Shown here in pieces: positions 35,608 to 47,463 of a DNA stretch of 64,000 bases (within the stretch, counting starts at the first letter, position 1; every line of letters begins with the position of its first letter). Origin of the DNA: Neurospora tetraspora. Taxonomy: Eukaryota; Ascomycota; Sordariomycetes; Sordariales; Sordariaceae. The stretch is taken from positions 3,224,001-3,288,000 of the forward strand of contig NW_026944388.1 in assembly GCF_033439725.1 (NCBI RefSeq). Direction: 5' to 3'. Both the position numbers and the translations under genes were made by a program. Under the pieces are notes generated by a model, which ran no database searches, was not told the DNA's origin, and saw nothing but the letters and a program-made list of their open reading frames with translations.

Positions 35608-38600
35608 GCGCATGTGTGATACTGATACGACCGGCACCCTCTGGATACCCGACCTCGACGCGTCACTTTGCAAAGCCTATCGAGTGCTTTTTTCTATTTG
35701 TTCTATTTCAACCTGGTAACGCCTCTTAATCCTTGCGATCTGGCATAGACAGGACGAAGTCACGACATATTTTTCCACCCAACAATCTCGGCTCCCCGGG
35801 CTTGGACCACCATCAACTGGCCTTGCTCCCCGGTTGGAACTCTTTTTAGTTTCTATGGCGGTTTTTCCGACACTACACTCGATTTGCTGCGCCATATTTT
35901 CGGCGGGTTTTGTTCGTAAGGTGGGCGGCAGCGATATCCTAAACTTGTTCAGCTCTCCGTACGCCAACCCGCCTCGCCCCTCCAGAAAACGTCCCCCCGG
36001 ATAATATGATCCGACACGTTCATCAACTTCGGGTCGCGTAATTCCCCGGGCACTATTACAGGGACGTCTGTACCGGGTCTCTTGGACCCGGTTTGGCTGG
36101 AGCAGAATGTCCAACGAACCATCAAAGTCTGGCTCGACGGGTTGTGTCATATCCCACAGGAGCGGTTGCCAGTGTCTCTCACAGGGGTTGTGTCTTAAAG
36201 CAGTTTACCGGATACCCTCTCTATACGTATTTATCCACAACTTTGCGCGCATTTTCTCAGCGTTTGGTCTTTCTCCAGTCTATTACCGGTGGGGTGGGGG
36301 GAAACCGTCAGGGTGTCTATTTTCACGTGTGTTGATGAAGTAGGCCGGGAATGCAAAACGGTCCCTTTGTCTTGTGTTTTTCGCGAGAAGGAGGAGGGGA
36401 TCGGCTCACGAGTGGCGACGGTAAACAGCAGTTGCGGTAAAGGCTTTGGGGGGCACCATATCCTTTTTCTATTTCCTCGATTTTTCATTAGGCAAAGGGT
36501 GTATCGTGGGGATTTTTTTCTTATTCTCTTATCTCTTTTTCTTCATCTGCCCTCTTGCTCTCTCTCCTTACCTCGCTCTTCTGCTACCTAGTACCCTTAT
36601 GGCGGTTGTTCCTTTCACTGATGGTTAATGGTGGATATGTTATTGCCTGGATGAGGTGGTAGGGAAAAAAGTGCAGGAAAGGAGGGAGATGCGATTGGGC
36701 GTTTTAAATATTTTTCAAGCGTTACTCCCGAGCCCTGATCTGCCCTGCCTGTGTACTATAGTCGCACTGAATGCTAAATTCATTCCATGAATCTGTTCTC
36801 CTCGCTTGTATGCGTTAAGTGTACGTGAAGTTGGTCCCCAAAGCTTGGCCAATGTGTCTATTAGTCTAGTTATGCTTTGTCCGGGAGTGAGCGTGACTGT
36901 CACCGGTTTATGACTTTCGTCGGCAAGCCTAGACTAACGGGAAGTCCGGATTCATTATGGTAGACAATGCAAAAGACGCGAGACTTGCTCGCGGAGACGT
37001 AGAAGATAACACATGGTAAGTCAGGCCCTACCTAGTTACAAGTGCCATCAAAGTTCAGTTCACTGATGTAAGGCGTCTACCCACCATGTGGTTTCTCCTG
37101 TGTTCATTACCTTTGGGATTCTCGCATGCAGAAGCTATCGAGGTCATCCAAGCTCGTACAGACAAACTGGATATGCAGAACAGATGGCCACTCTGATAAT
37201 GATGTTCAAACTAGAAGTTTTAAGCACTCATGTAAGAAAGAGCCCCATTGACATAGCACTCCATCTTCACAAGGCGAGGAAGTGCCACCGGAGAAAGGAA
37301 AAGCAGGACCCAAACCGTGCATCCAATCGTAGTCACCTCCGTCATCCAAGCTTCCCTTGCCATCGAAGCCTTCTAGAAGGTTTTCTACCTATAGAGATGG
37401 ACCTTTCCCTCCCGCTTCCTCAGGAAGTGACCATGAATGATTAGCTTCGAAGAGCAGAAACAGCGTATAAATAAAGACAACGCAACCACGTCCCTGCTGA
37501 GTGGTCTTCTTAGTCTCCATGTTCAAGGCACCAGATACGGACACGTTCCAAACAGTCGAGTCAAGCACCATCGCTGATTGGTACCAATACACACGTCTAC
37601 ACAACAACGGACGAACGAGCCGTACGCGGGACGGCAGGGTGAGACTGAAACGAAGTGAAACATGCATGATATGGTAATCTTGTAGTGTAGTAGTCTCGTA
37701 GTTATGGTAGTGTCCAGTGGACCAGTACCCTTGAATGTGACGACATTTTCCCTTGCTCGGCATACGTAACTAAACTTCATCGTGAAGGAGGACCTAGACC
37801 TAATTGATGCCTGGAAAATTGACTGTGTCATGCGCGTTGCTACCGCTGTCACTTGCTGTCACTTGCTGTCACTTGCTGTCACTTGCTGTCACTTGCTGTC
37901 ACTTGCTGTCACGGCGGTTAGATTAGATGGTACTTAGATGTTAATGGAGATTAGGGAGAGTTCGAAGTCTGTCCATGATTCAAGTAATCCTACCCATCCA
38001 GTTTTAAACATTGAGATGGGAATTACAGGGTCCTCCTGTCTACCTTGTCAGAGTTCAAGTGTGACATGACAAGGAGGTCGTCGTGTGGTTGATGAAGGAA
38101 CAGAAAGAGACATTGAAGTATCCCGCGTCCTATGTCAAAAAGTCTAAACATAGTCAAGGCCCCTGTCGATGACAAAACTTTTTGCGTCAGATGTCATTTG
38201 TCTTTTTAACCTGCTCATTGAACCATTACTCCGGGGTCCTTCTCGCCTGGGGAAAGGGCCAAGCCCATTCACAATTTGTAGATATTCACTTTCAAAGGAG
38301 CAACCCTTGCTGCCCTGTGACGTAGGTAGGTTTCCAATCTAGGGCCCGTAAATACCCGCTTTATACTAGGTAATTGTTCTCGGGCAGTCACAAACGTTGA
38401 CAAGGAGCTCGAGTACTGTAATCATTCCCAGTTTCTGCTCTTTCTGGTGATGACTTGAAGTCAGATCAGAAATCTCCATCACGGCAACCAAGGACGCGCT
38501 CGAGGGTGAACTCTGTATTTTTCCGCGTCTCGTCAAGAAGGGGAGGGCCCTGGAAATTCTTCGGAACTCGGGCGCAATGAGGCCTCAAACCCAATACTTC

Positions 38601-39960
38601 CGGTCGGCACTTGATATTGGAACAATCCGGACCATCACAGATTCCAATCGCCAGGAACCTTATTTTCTTTCTTTTCTTTTCCGTGACGCCAGAAACGGCG
38701 ACCTGAATGATCCCTGCCCCGTCCTTGCATCAGTATTGCGTATTTTAATCCCAGTCAACCACGCGACCAGGTCTGGGCGTGCAGCAGCCAGTGTGTCAGC
38801 CAAGGCACAACGGCTGGGGCACTTCACTCTAATTCGCCAAAACAGCCCCTCCTTCACGCTGGATCAGGGGACCACAACAAACTCCCGTCCATCCCCATCC
38901 ATTTTGCCGACCACCTCCCGCCTTCTCAAACCGAAGTCTCCGATCTTTCACTTTTGCCGCCGTGCTCCAGCTTTGTCTCTAACAGCTTTGCCGTCATTTA
39001 CCAGTCTTCGAAACTTCGCCTTCCACTGGAGAAAAAAGGTACGTGAGGAACAACCGGCTTTTTCTGGAATCTCGTCAGGGGTAAACTCATCATCAGCCCG
39101 TGCCTCCTGGTCCCTTCGCCCCCTTTAATGTCCCATCTTACAACCCCAAGTTCAGTATCAAGTCATGCCCTATACCTGGGTACCTGTTCCTGGGCTATAT
39201 CAGTCTTCTACTGAACAAGTTTCATCTCTCTCATTGCCCCCACTGGAATCCACATCCAAGGTGTGAAACTACGTATCTGACACATTCCCCAGGGAGACAA
39301 CGGCACCGCTTCCCCCATTCCGGCCGCATTACACTCACTAGTGTCGCCGCCCCAAGAAATCAACCGGCCATCACCTATTTTGGCGTCACGGCGTCACTGC
39401 GTCTGCGTCTCGCCTATCCTAGCCCTGAAGCAGGTCCTCGGAACGTCCGATCGACGTCGTCACTCCTTTCTAGACGCTAGCTTGGTGTTTCGTTCTCCTC
39501 CGCGAACCGAACCGACCCGGTCGTGGCTTACGTCTTTCTCCTCTTTTACTTGCTCAAACCAGGGCCGTAGACCGTACCCGATCTGAAAGAGACAAGGCCA
39601 AGGCAAAAAGTCACCTCAGACTAGTTCTTTGAAGCGAATCGGTACTGCCGAGGCACTTCCTCATCCTCTGTTCTATTCTTACGAAGTCTACCACCCTACC
39701 TGAGGCGGAGTTACCGTTCTTCCCTTCACACGGGCGCCTAGCAGTCAAGGTTCGGGTCCTAGGTACCGTCCTCGGGAGTCCCTTCATTATAACCCTACCA
39801 CGCGAGTCCGCCTTTCGAGAAGCACTCGTTGTTCGGCTACCCCAGTCTTCCAACCAACGATTCATTCAACCCCGTGCTGTCTTTGTCCCAGGTTCCCCCC
39901 AGTCCCAATCATAAAGACCTGTCACCCTTCAAGACGGACCTTCTCCCCCCTTCTTTCACA
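35608..39960. other. 4.35-kb intergenic region between gnb-1 and the phosducin-like gene
   Basis: No supportable gene. Contains six perfect ACTTGCTGTC decamers (37851-37910) and a TAGG repeat (38323-38330). A 183-codon open frame at 38577-39128 has no protein-like features. The final kilobase is probably promoter and leader of the phosducin-like gene. Confidence 0.5.
37851..37910 (+). repeat. decamer tandem repeat ACTTGCTGTC x6
   Basis: Six consecutive perfect copies, preceded by a partial unit (CGCTGTC). Perfect identity suggests recent slippage. There are no spacers, so it is not a CRISPR-like array. Confidence 0.95.
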
Positions 39961-40982
39961 ATGTCAGATCAAACCCCAGCCCAAGAAGAGTTCGCCTCTT
40001 TCCTAGCCAAGAACTCCTCGACCAAGTACAGCTCTCACCCAGAAGACCGAGACGACTACCACGACTCCAAGGCGTTCCACTCGGACGACCAAGCAGACAG
40101 CGAGGACGAAGACGAAGAAGACCGCTTCCGCAACGCCCAGATCGAAGCAGCCATGCGCATGCCCACCATGGACTCGCGGACCGAGATCCGGCTGCCGCCG
40201 GCCGGGTTCGACGCCGGCGCCTCCACGGGCGTCAAGGGCGTGATCGCGGACGCCCGAGCCTACGAGACCGCCAAGCGCAGCGCCAAGTGGAAGGACAGGG
40301 TGCGCAACGCGCGGAGGAGCGTGTTTGGCGGCGGCGGTGACGCATCTCCACAACAGAACAGCAGCAGCGGGCTGGACAGCGATTTCGGGAGCGATGCGGG
40401 ACTGGATAGCATGGATGAGGACGAGAAGGAGTTTCTGGATAAGTGGAGGGAGAGTAGGCGGCGCGAGCTGGAGAAGAGCAGCATGAACCCGGCGTCGAGA
40501 CAGAGGAGGACGAGCCCCAGCTCGAGGCAGTTTGGCCGGCTGGATAATGTGGATGCGATGGGATACTTGGATGCCATTGAGAAGGTTGGGCCGGAGACGG
40601 CGGTGGTGGTGTTTGTTTATGACCATGAGGTTTGTTTCCTCTCTCTCTTTCTCCGTTCACCCCTTAGACATAATCATGTTACTGACCATCTTCGCCCTTT
40701 TAGTGCCCCGTCTCAGCAGCAATCGAGATTGCTCTCCGACCAATCGTCCACTCCCACCCCGCCATCCATTTCGTCAAGGTTCACTACGCCGAGATTGAGT
40801 TCGACAACGCGGCCGTCCCGTCCATCCTGGCGTACCGCAACCAGGGAGACCTCTTTGCGAATCTCACGGGGCTGATCGAGATGATTCCGGACGACGAGGA
40901 TTTCGACAGCGACACACTCAAGCGGCTTTTCGAGAGGCACGGCATATTACGGAGCCAAAGGGGAGAGCCTGCCGGATGGTAA
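39961..40982 (+). CDS. phosducin-like protein (Gbeta-gamma chaperone type)
   Basis: Phosducin-like proteins assist the CCT chaperonin in assembling Gbeta-gamma and bind the dimer. Exons 39961-40629 and 40704-40982 total 948 nt, 315 residues. The N-terminal half is acidic and helical (ADSEDEDEEDRFRNAQIEAA); a low-complexity linker with Gly and Ser runs follows. The C-terminal half is thioredoxin-like: AVVVFVYDHE is followed directly, across a 74-nt intron, by CPVSAAIEIALRPI, then FVKVHYAEIEFDNAAVPSIL and a final EDFDSDTLKRLFERHGIL, where phosducin family members carry a similar ending. The start is chosen at ACAATGTCAGATC; the frame is open further upstream with no family resemblance. Its position next to gnb-1 on the same strand fits the proposed role. 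Whether it is class I (PhLP1-like) or class II/III is not settled by eye; the ending favours class I. Confidence 0.85.
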
Positions 40983-43562
40983 TAATGCTGCTGCTGGATT
41001 TCCCAGTCAGTCAGTCAGTGATGTCCTCCGGACCTTGGTCGGCGCTGTTTTGTCTTTAACAAGGAAGACAGAAAAGCACACTGCTTGTGCTGAGATTGCG
41101 TGCTTTTGTGTCCCAAATGACACTGGCAAGCACGGCAGGTTATGTCCTGGTTCTTTGTTCTGCCGCGGCATGCATAGTGGTCCAGAAGGCAGGTTGGCAT
41201 ACCTACCTAGGCAGCTCTATGCATACATCAGGCTTGGACTGCTGAACGGTTTCGCCCAGCTGGACTTCCGGCGCGAGCTATCGGTAGATATTACATGACT
41301 TTGGGCTTTGGTAACAGTGCGCTCAGCTCATGCCCTGGAGGTGTGATTGAAGCAGGCAGACGGCTCACGGAGGGGTACGGATTACGGATACATGGTGTTT
41401 ATAATGGGGAAGAGCCACCCGCGAAATGCTAGGCTGAAATGATGGTTATGTCTAGTGTAGAGATATCATAATCTTCTGGTTTTTGTTTTACTGGTTGCTG
41501 TATTGATATGTATACTCAAAGTTGTACGCTTTATGTAGATATTTGCAACCCAGGCCTTGGAGGCTGTATCTGTGCCAATACTGCAAGTTATCGCTTCGAA
41601 TGTGAAGTTGTTCTTGGTGTCGGTGAGCGTTGTGGTCTTCAGAAGCTCGAAACAGGAGAACATCCATCATTCTGGAGCATCCGAGTGGCCCAAGTGAATG
41701 CCAAGAAGATGCAGATCCCCCAGAACGAACAGGGGGGTCCGGGGGTCTATCGATAGCCACTGTATGCATGTGCGGTGAAAGACACTGTAGGGCGATGACG
41801 AAGGTCCTCGAGAGACATGCGATTTTGCTCATCCTTGTTGGTAAAAACAGCTCAGTTTTGCGAGAGATTTTACTGGGAAATCTATAAGCTGAAAAGACAT
41901 TTTGATATTTCCTCCAAACAGTTTGCGCAATGCTTCCGTGGTTGTGCCTTCCTCTTACATAGGTCCTTACGTGGACGAAACGTGGCACTGTACACATTCC
42001 AGACTGCCGGGGTCCATTAAGTGCTATCGCACACCCGCTCGGAGTGCCCCTCCATCTCTTGATGGCAGGACCTCCGCGAAAACCATGCTCCCGTGCATCG
42101 AGAATGTGCATCGGTACATACGAGTTGGATGCGCCCTTTTTTCTTTGTTAATTCGTTCCGTTTGGTCACATATGGGTACTGCTTGGGCCCGGGCGAGGCG
42201 AATCCCTTTCGGACCCCTCACGGTCGTCCAGGGGCCAGCTGCCTAAGACCGACCCCACCATTGACGACCAACGGTGAAGACCTCCATTCGTGACGTTAAC
42301 ACGCCTGGCTGGGAACAAGCTGCTCTTTGTGATAGCTGGACTAACAGCCTTTAACATCCCTTTCTTTCATGGCCAGACGGACCACGTACCTGGAGGGTTG
42401 ACGGGGCCTCGTCGGAAATGGAACATCTTCCTGCAGAATGTGAGGCAGGCTGAACGCCGCAACAGAGCAAAAGGTGACTTCATTGAAGGACAGACGGCGC
42501 AGTGGTCAGTCCGAACAGTCCGTTACTGGCTTGTTTGGACCAGTAGGAATTCGGTAACTAGACGAGGGGGAGCTTCTCAGACCGTATCACACCTCTCCAA
42601 CCTACCGCACCGCTCTTCTTTCTCCCTTCCACCACACTTCCACCCAACAGTCATTCATATTACCTTGTCTTTGAGCTATAGGTATTCCGTGACTCTCCCT
42701 CCCCCTCCCCCTCCACGCTTCCTCTTCTTCCGTTTGCTTCTCGGCTTCTGCACCATACCACGAGAAGTGCGGATCAAAATCATCCACGCCGTGCCTCCTA
42801 CCGACGTCCAGAAGTGCAGTAACTCGTTCGATTCGTATCCCTTGACTCTCTCCTGGACCTCTCCCGACATCATTCACCCCGCTTGGGCTGTCACCGATAA
42901 AGTCCGAGGCTTCCAGGTCGAGCTGGGGCTGGCCATCTGAAACCGTCGGAATTAGGGCAGTTGCTGCTGAGCTCCTTCCCCCACCTCGGCCGTGCAGGCG
43001 CCTGCTGGTGTAAGTAGGCAACAATCTGACCCAAATCCCATATCTTCCAGGCGGAAGGAGGGGAAGGCAACTTCAACCACTGCATCCATCCTCGTCCGCC
43101 AGTACGACAAGGGAATTCGGTGTCGGCAGCCTAAGAATTCCAGATCAACGGAAACCAGAATTAACCTGGTACTTCTCGTTAGTAATTTCTTCACTTTTAG
43201 TCGAGTTCGATTCGTTCAGTTGCTCTGTTCTGGACTGCGCTCCTGCCATTCAACCAACTGAACTGTTTCCGTCGCTGGATCAGGCTCGCTTTGACCTGAC
43301 AACCACCCACCCCCCATTCCATTACCGAACCCCTCCTTCCCTTGCTCCTTCTACCTTCTCCCTACAGCTCGACCAACACTTCGATTTTTTCTTCCATACT
43401 ACCACCGCGACATCTCAGCTTCCTCCCCGCCTGGAAGATTATACATCTGCAACCACATCACCAAAGATCACATCACTCTGGAATTGGTCTCAGTTCAAGT
43501 TCATCTGCAATTTCGGGAAGCAACCGGGTGATGCTGCCTGTTAACTGACATCCATCCTCGTT
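40983..43562. other. 2.6-kb intergenic region
   Basis: No supportable gene. Open frames at 41488-42111 (-) and 42290-42940 (+) lack any recognisable motif and have leader-like Ser/Pro/Phe-rich composition. The last ~900 bases are C/T-rich and probably leader of the membrane-protein gene. Confidence 0.5.
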
Positions 43563-46202
43563 ATGGAATCGCAGGCAAGCAATCCTACAAGAACACCAGA
43601 TACCGAAGCCAACCAGCCGGTATCTTCATCCACCACACTGTCCGAAAAAAAGCTCTCGTCCTCCACTCCAGCGTTCCTCTTTCCAAAGCCGCAAGGGAAC
43701 GACAAACTGGCAACCTGGGTGTCCAACAGTTCACCTGATATCCGACAGAATCTCCCCACCATGTCCGACAATGGGGATTTGGCCGATTCGGCCTACGAGA
43801 TGATTGGCAACCACTCTGAATTCAGCAGTCCCTTCGGTAGTCAAGATGACGCTTTGTCTGAGAGCATCAGCTCTCTGCCCCCACACCCTTCCGACGATGT
43901 TCGCAGTTTAGATGGTTCGGAGGACCGATTCACGACCGAGTCAGATGAGGAACGAGAGGAAGAAGACGAACCAACCGACACGGACGGTGCCGAGGAAATG
44001 AGTTCCTCTCGTGCTTCCTCCATCAGATACACGGATCAAGCGCTACAGTCCCCATCGACAAATCTTCCGGCAAACCCCTTGCATTATGGCTCGGTGAGCT
44101 CCATTCCCGATACGTCAAAGTCCATCGAATTTCAGGAAGCAGCCAGCGACACTGTTGACAGTTCACCCGTCTTCGTTAAGCATGCGATCAAAGAGTTGGC
44201 GGACGAAGAGGCCAAGGCGCTGAGCAAGTCTCTGGAGATCAGCGAACCACCCCGGTCTCTGTCGGTTTCTCTGCGCCAGACAATGTCACAAGCCTGCCTT
44301 TCTACCGAGGAGCCTTTGCGAGTTCTATATACAGGTTCGGCAGCAGCGCAGAGGGACATCTTGCTCAAAGTTTCGTCAGCTATCTGGGTCTCACCAAAGG
44401 ACGGCCATAAGGAGGACGGCCAATTCATGAGGCATCGGGAAGGAGTTTACAACATTGTGCCGATCTCCTCGTTTGGATCTGCTCCAGAACTGGACCTTAT
44501 GGAAGCTTCAAGTTACCAAATCAAAGTTGAGCATTGCACCTCAGCTACTGTGTCACCGCTGAGAGATGGACCCGTACATGGGCCCGATACGGTTTACTCA
44601 GTTACCATTGAGCACGAGCGGACTTACACTTCTTGCCCCTCGCGCTTCGGCCCAGCCGTCCTTGATCCTCATTGGGACGTCCCTCACCTTGCCATTTTCT
44701 ACTGCTCAGAAAACGCGGAAGAGGAAGATCAGAAGACCAGACAGGCCGCGTGGGGATTCACCAAACGCCATGGCATTCCATCCATCTTCATCTCCGAGCA
44801 TCTGCGCATCGACAAGCAGGCTGTTGCTTACTGGAGCAAGTATCTCAACAAGCATGCGATCCACATCTCCCTCGAATCCAGCGATCCCACCAAGACGATG
44901 GTTCCTCGACTACTGCCTGTCGATCTGGAATCTTTCGGGAACATCAATGCTTGGCAGATGAACCGCAATATTGCCTATCTGACGGGCCTATCCGATACAA
45001 AAGGGCCTGGAAAGCAGCACGAGTCAGCTACGAAAGTTAACAAGTGGTGGCAGAACGTGACGCCCTCGGGGATGTCCCGGAATCAAGTCATCGAGGCAAT
45101 CGGATGGAAGAGATGGCTCTTCACCTTGCTTCTCCCGCTATTTGGGGCACTTTTGGGCTTCTTTTCGGGATACTCGGAACTTCTTCCAGTGCAGCACCTT
45201 CAGTCATCGCGGGCGTCGCAAGCTCCGGCGGTCATCGAGACGACTCCGGTACTCCCCTCTACCGTTTCTGTCAAGATCACGCATACCTCTACGGCAACAG
45301 TCGTGGTCAATATTACATCCACCAAGACGGTCCAAGCCACTCCTTCGACAAAGCCATCAGCTAGTAGCTTGGCCTCTGCTCTATCCTACGCTGGTCTGCT
45401 CTTGGATCGGTCCTCCGACACCTCAGTTGAGTCCCAACCTCAGAAAACGGATTGCTCAGTGCGGGTGAGCAGCCCGAATGAATTGCTGGTCGTGATACCC
45501 TCCAGCAGCAAGGCAATGTGGCTGGCAAAAGGTGCAATCGACATCAATGTATATCAGGGAGAGGAGCGACTCAAGACAAAACTTTCTTCTGTGGATGAAG
45601 GTATTCTGGTCGAATTGCCGTTTAAGCAGGCTCAAGGACGCTTCAACGTTTCCGTTGTCAGCAACCGCAGACCGAAGATGAACGAGACCTTTGAGGTTGA
45701 CTTTGGCAAGGATCCCATCATCGAAGTGTTCGAGGCAAGCAAGCTGCTGCTGCAGGACTTTACCAGTGTTCTTTTCGCTGTGAAAAGGGAAGCGGTGCAC
45801 ATTGGATCGTCTCGGCTTGCCGAAACGCGCGATGCGGCTAGGAAGTCTTACAAGGAGGTGGCTAAGAAGGTCAAGGATACCGTGTCGACACGAGATATTG
45901 CGAAGTTAAGGAAGAAGATGGACCAGGGAGTTCACCAACTCGAAGTGTCCGTTGTCAAGGCGCAAATCAAGTCCAAGCTGGTATGGCTCAAGTTGCGGGG
46001 AACGCGCGAGGAGTACAACGACTATCTTGCCAACGCAACCCGTTTTCTTCAGGAGTTTGAGGCGATGCACCAAGAGAAGACGAAGGAGTCACACGAAGAA
46101 ACCGTGTCAGATGGACCGTACGGATTTCTGGGAAGGCTCCGCGGACTGAAGGATAAGAAGGGGAACAAGGGCGCGGACATGCTGTGGAGGCTGATGGCAT
46201 GA
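43563..46202 (+). CDS. unrecognised single-pass membrane protein, 879 residues
   Basis: I do not recognise a family. It is one uninterrupted exon. Residues 1-170 are Ser/Thr-rich and acidic (ESDEEREEEDEPTDTDGAEE), probably disordered. Residues ~255-490 look like a globular domain: LRVLYTGSAAAQRDILLKVS, then HLAIFYCSENAEEEDQKTRQ, GIPSIFISEHLR and a segment that suggests alternating strands and helices of a Rossmann-like or response-regulator-like fold. A single strong hydrophobic helix follows at about 518-536 (WLFTLLLPLFGALLGFFSGY), preceded by Lys/Arg. After it comes a Ser/Thr/Val-rich stretch (ITHTSTATVVVNITSTKTVQ, likely O-glycosylated if lumenal), a beta-rich part and a basic coiled-coil-like C-terminus. 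No signal peptide. By the positive-inside rule the N-terminal domain faces the cytosol. Length and strong codon regularity make it a real gene. Confidence 0.85.
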   Translation: MESQASNPTRTPDTEANQPVSSSTTLSEKKLSSSTPAFLFPKPQGNDKLATWVSNSSPDIRQNLPTMSDNGDLADSAYEMIGNHSEFSSPFGSQDDALSESISSLPPHPSDDVRSLDGSEDRFTTESDEEREEEDEPTDTDGAEEMSSSRASSIRYTDQALQSPSTNLPANPLHYGSVSSIPDTSKSIEFQEAASDTVDSSPVFVKHAIKELADEEAKALSKSLEISEPPRSLSVSLRQTMSQACLSTEEPLRVLYTGSAAAQRDILLKVSSAIWVSPKDGHKEDGQFMRHREGVYNIVPISSFGSAPELDLMEASSYQIKVEHCTSATVSPLRDGPVHGPDTVYSVTIEHERTYTSCPSRFGPAVLDPHWDVPHLAIFYCSENAEEEDQKTRQAAWGFTKRHGIPSIFISEHLRIDKQAVAYWSKYLNKHAIHISLESSDPTKTMVPRLLPVDLESFGNINAWQMNRNIAYLTGLSDTKGPGKQHESATKVNKWWQNVTPSGMSRNQVIEAIGWKRWLFTLLLPLFGALLGFFSGYSELLPVQHLQSSRASQAPAVIETTPVLPSTVSVKITHTSTATVVVNITSTKTVQATPSTKPSASSLASALSYAGLLLDRSSDTSVESQPQKTDCSVRVSSPNELLVVIPSSSKAMWLAKGAIDINVYQGEERLKTKLSSVDEGILVELPFKQAQGRFNVSVVSNRRPKMNETFEVDFGKDPIIEVFEASKLLLQDFTSVLFAVKREAVHIGSSRLAETRDAARKSYKEVAKKVKDTVSTRDIAKLRKKMDQGVHQLEVSVVKAQIKSKLVWLKLRGTREEYNDYLANATRFLQEFEAMHQEKTKESHEETVSDGPYGFLGRLRGLKDKKGNKGADMLWRLMA

Positions 46203-46956
46203 ATTCAGGACCAGTACTGCTTTTGAGTTATCTTCTGCCTGTTTTCCAAGTTGTTATACATTCTCCTTCGGTGGGTTATTTCGGAAATCATTGGGAATCA
46301 AGGGGGCGTCGATACATATCAGGACACTCAGGATCACAAGGGCTCGGGACTGGATTGGAGTTACAACAATTGTGGTGTACATATATGATGGGCTGAGCGG
46401 TTCAGGTATTGTAGGTAGGTAGGTAACCATAGCATCTTTGTCATTTCGCGAGTATTGTAGATCAAACGATCCTTCGTTGGTTTTCACCTCTGTTGTCTTT
46501 GACATGTGCTGCCTGTCATGAGAATAACGAAGTTGCCCGTGGTTACGGAGTGATGTTTATCGTCGTAGGTAGTAGTGGTGATGGTAATAAGATAGGTACG
46601 TACTCAACGCCTTCCCCCTTCACCATGCAATCAACCCCTACAGCGCTTCACGACAGGAGGACAGGCAGCAAGCGACTGACGCACGGACGCTTGCACGACA
46701 GCCTCTTGTGAGCCTGAAGAAGACAGGGCATCAAGTCACGACCCAATCAGCGGATGCGGTTGGGACCTTTGGGTTTCGTTTGTTGATCATTTGGGAAGTG
46801 ACCTCAGCTTTCAGGGGCGACTGGAGGGAGGACGACATTGGGCGAACATGGCTAGGCAGGAATGGTGGGATGGCAGATGGAAGCGCGGAGGAGGAGGACC
46901 TGAATGGGAGGACGGGAGGGGCAATCTTTTGGATTCCATTCTGGCCTATCCACCCG

Positions 46957-46986
46957 CCCTGACCCTGACCCTGACCCTGACCCTGA
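46957..46986 (+). repeat. hexamer tandem repeat CCCTGA x5
   Basis: Five perfect CCCTGA units. This differs by one base from the fungal telomere hexamer CCCTAA, but it lies between two ordinary genes. Confidence 0.9.
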
Positions 46987-47390
46987 CTTGTGTGGACTTC
47001 GACTTGCCTGACTTGAGCCCAGCCCAGGCGCCTGGCGGACTGAGAGAGAAGAACCCACTCCAACGAGCAGAGAGCTACTATCCATCCATCCACTCCCCTC
47101 TAACGTTTTCCACTCTCTCTAACACATCGATTTCCCCAAAGCCGCGCCGAACGAGTTTAACTTCTGGATTAAAGTATCCGGTACGTACGTTTTACGTCTT
47201 TTTTTTTTTTTGTCTCGCATATGCTTCCCGCTCCGACGTCCTTGCTGGGAGTAGTGTTTCTTTCTTCTCTGTCTACCTACCGACCCGTGCAAGGCATTCA
47301 GCATCCAACCTCCCCGCACATAGTCACCCCGCTTCAAATCTCTGCTGGTGGTCTGTCGCTGGCGCTGCGCCGCTCGCTCGCTCGCTCGCC

Positions 47391-47463
47391 AGACGAGAGA
47401 CAGAGACAGACAGAGCAGAGAGAGAGAGAGAGAGAGAAACAGACAAGACAAGACAAGGCAAGA
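47391..47463 (+). repeat. purine-rich GA microsatellite
   Basis: Compound run of GAGACA, CAGA, (GA)n and AAGACA units about 310 bases upstream of the RanBP1 start codon, on the coding strand; it follows a (CTCG)n run. Confidence 0.8.

Noticed and set aside
37851-37910. CRISPR-like array
   Set aside because: Decamers are contiguous without spacers and the genome is eukaryotic; it is a simple tandem repeat.
38577-39128. 183-codon open frame (+)
   Set aside because: No family resemblance, biased Ser/Pro/Arg content, and it lies in the probable leader region of the phosducin-like gene.
41488-42111. 207-codon open frame (-)
   Set aside because: Starts and composition are random-looking, and competing frames overlap it on the other strand.
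42290-42940. 216-codon open frame (+)
   Set aside because: Pyrimidine-rich second half typical of a 5' leader; no recognisable domain.
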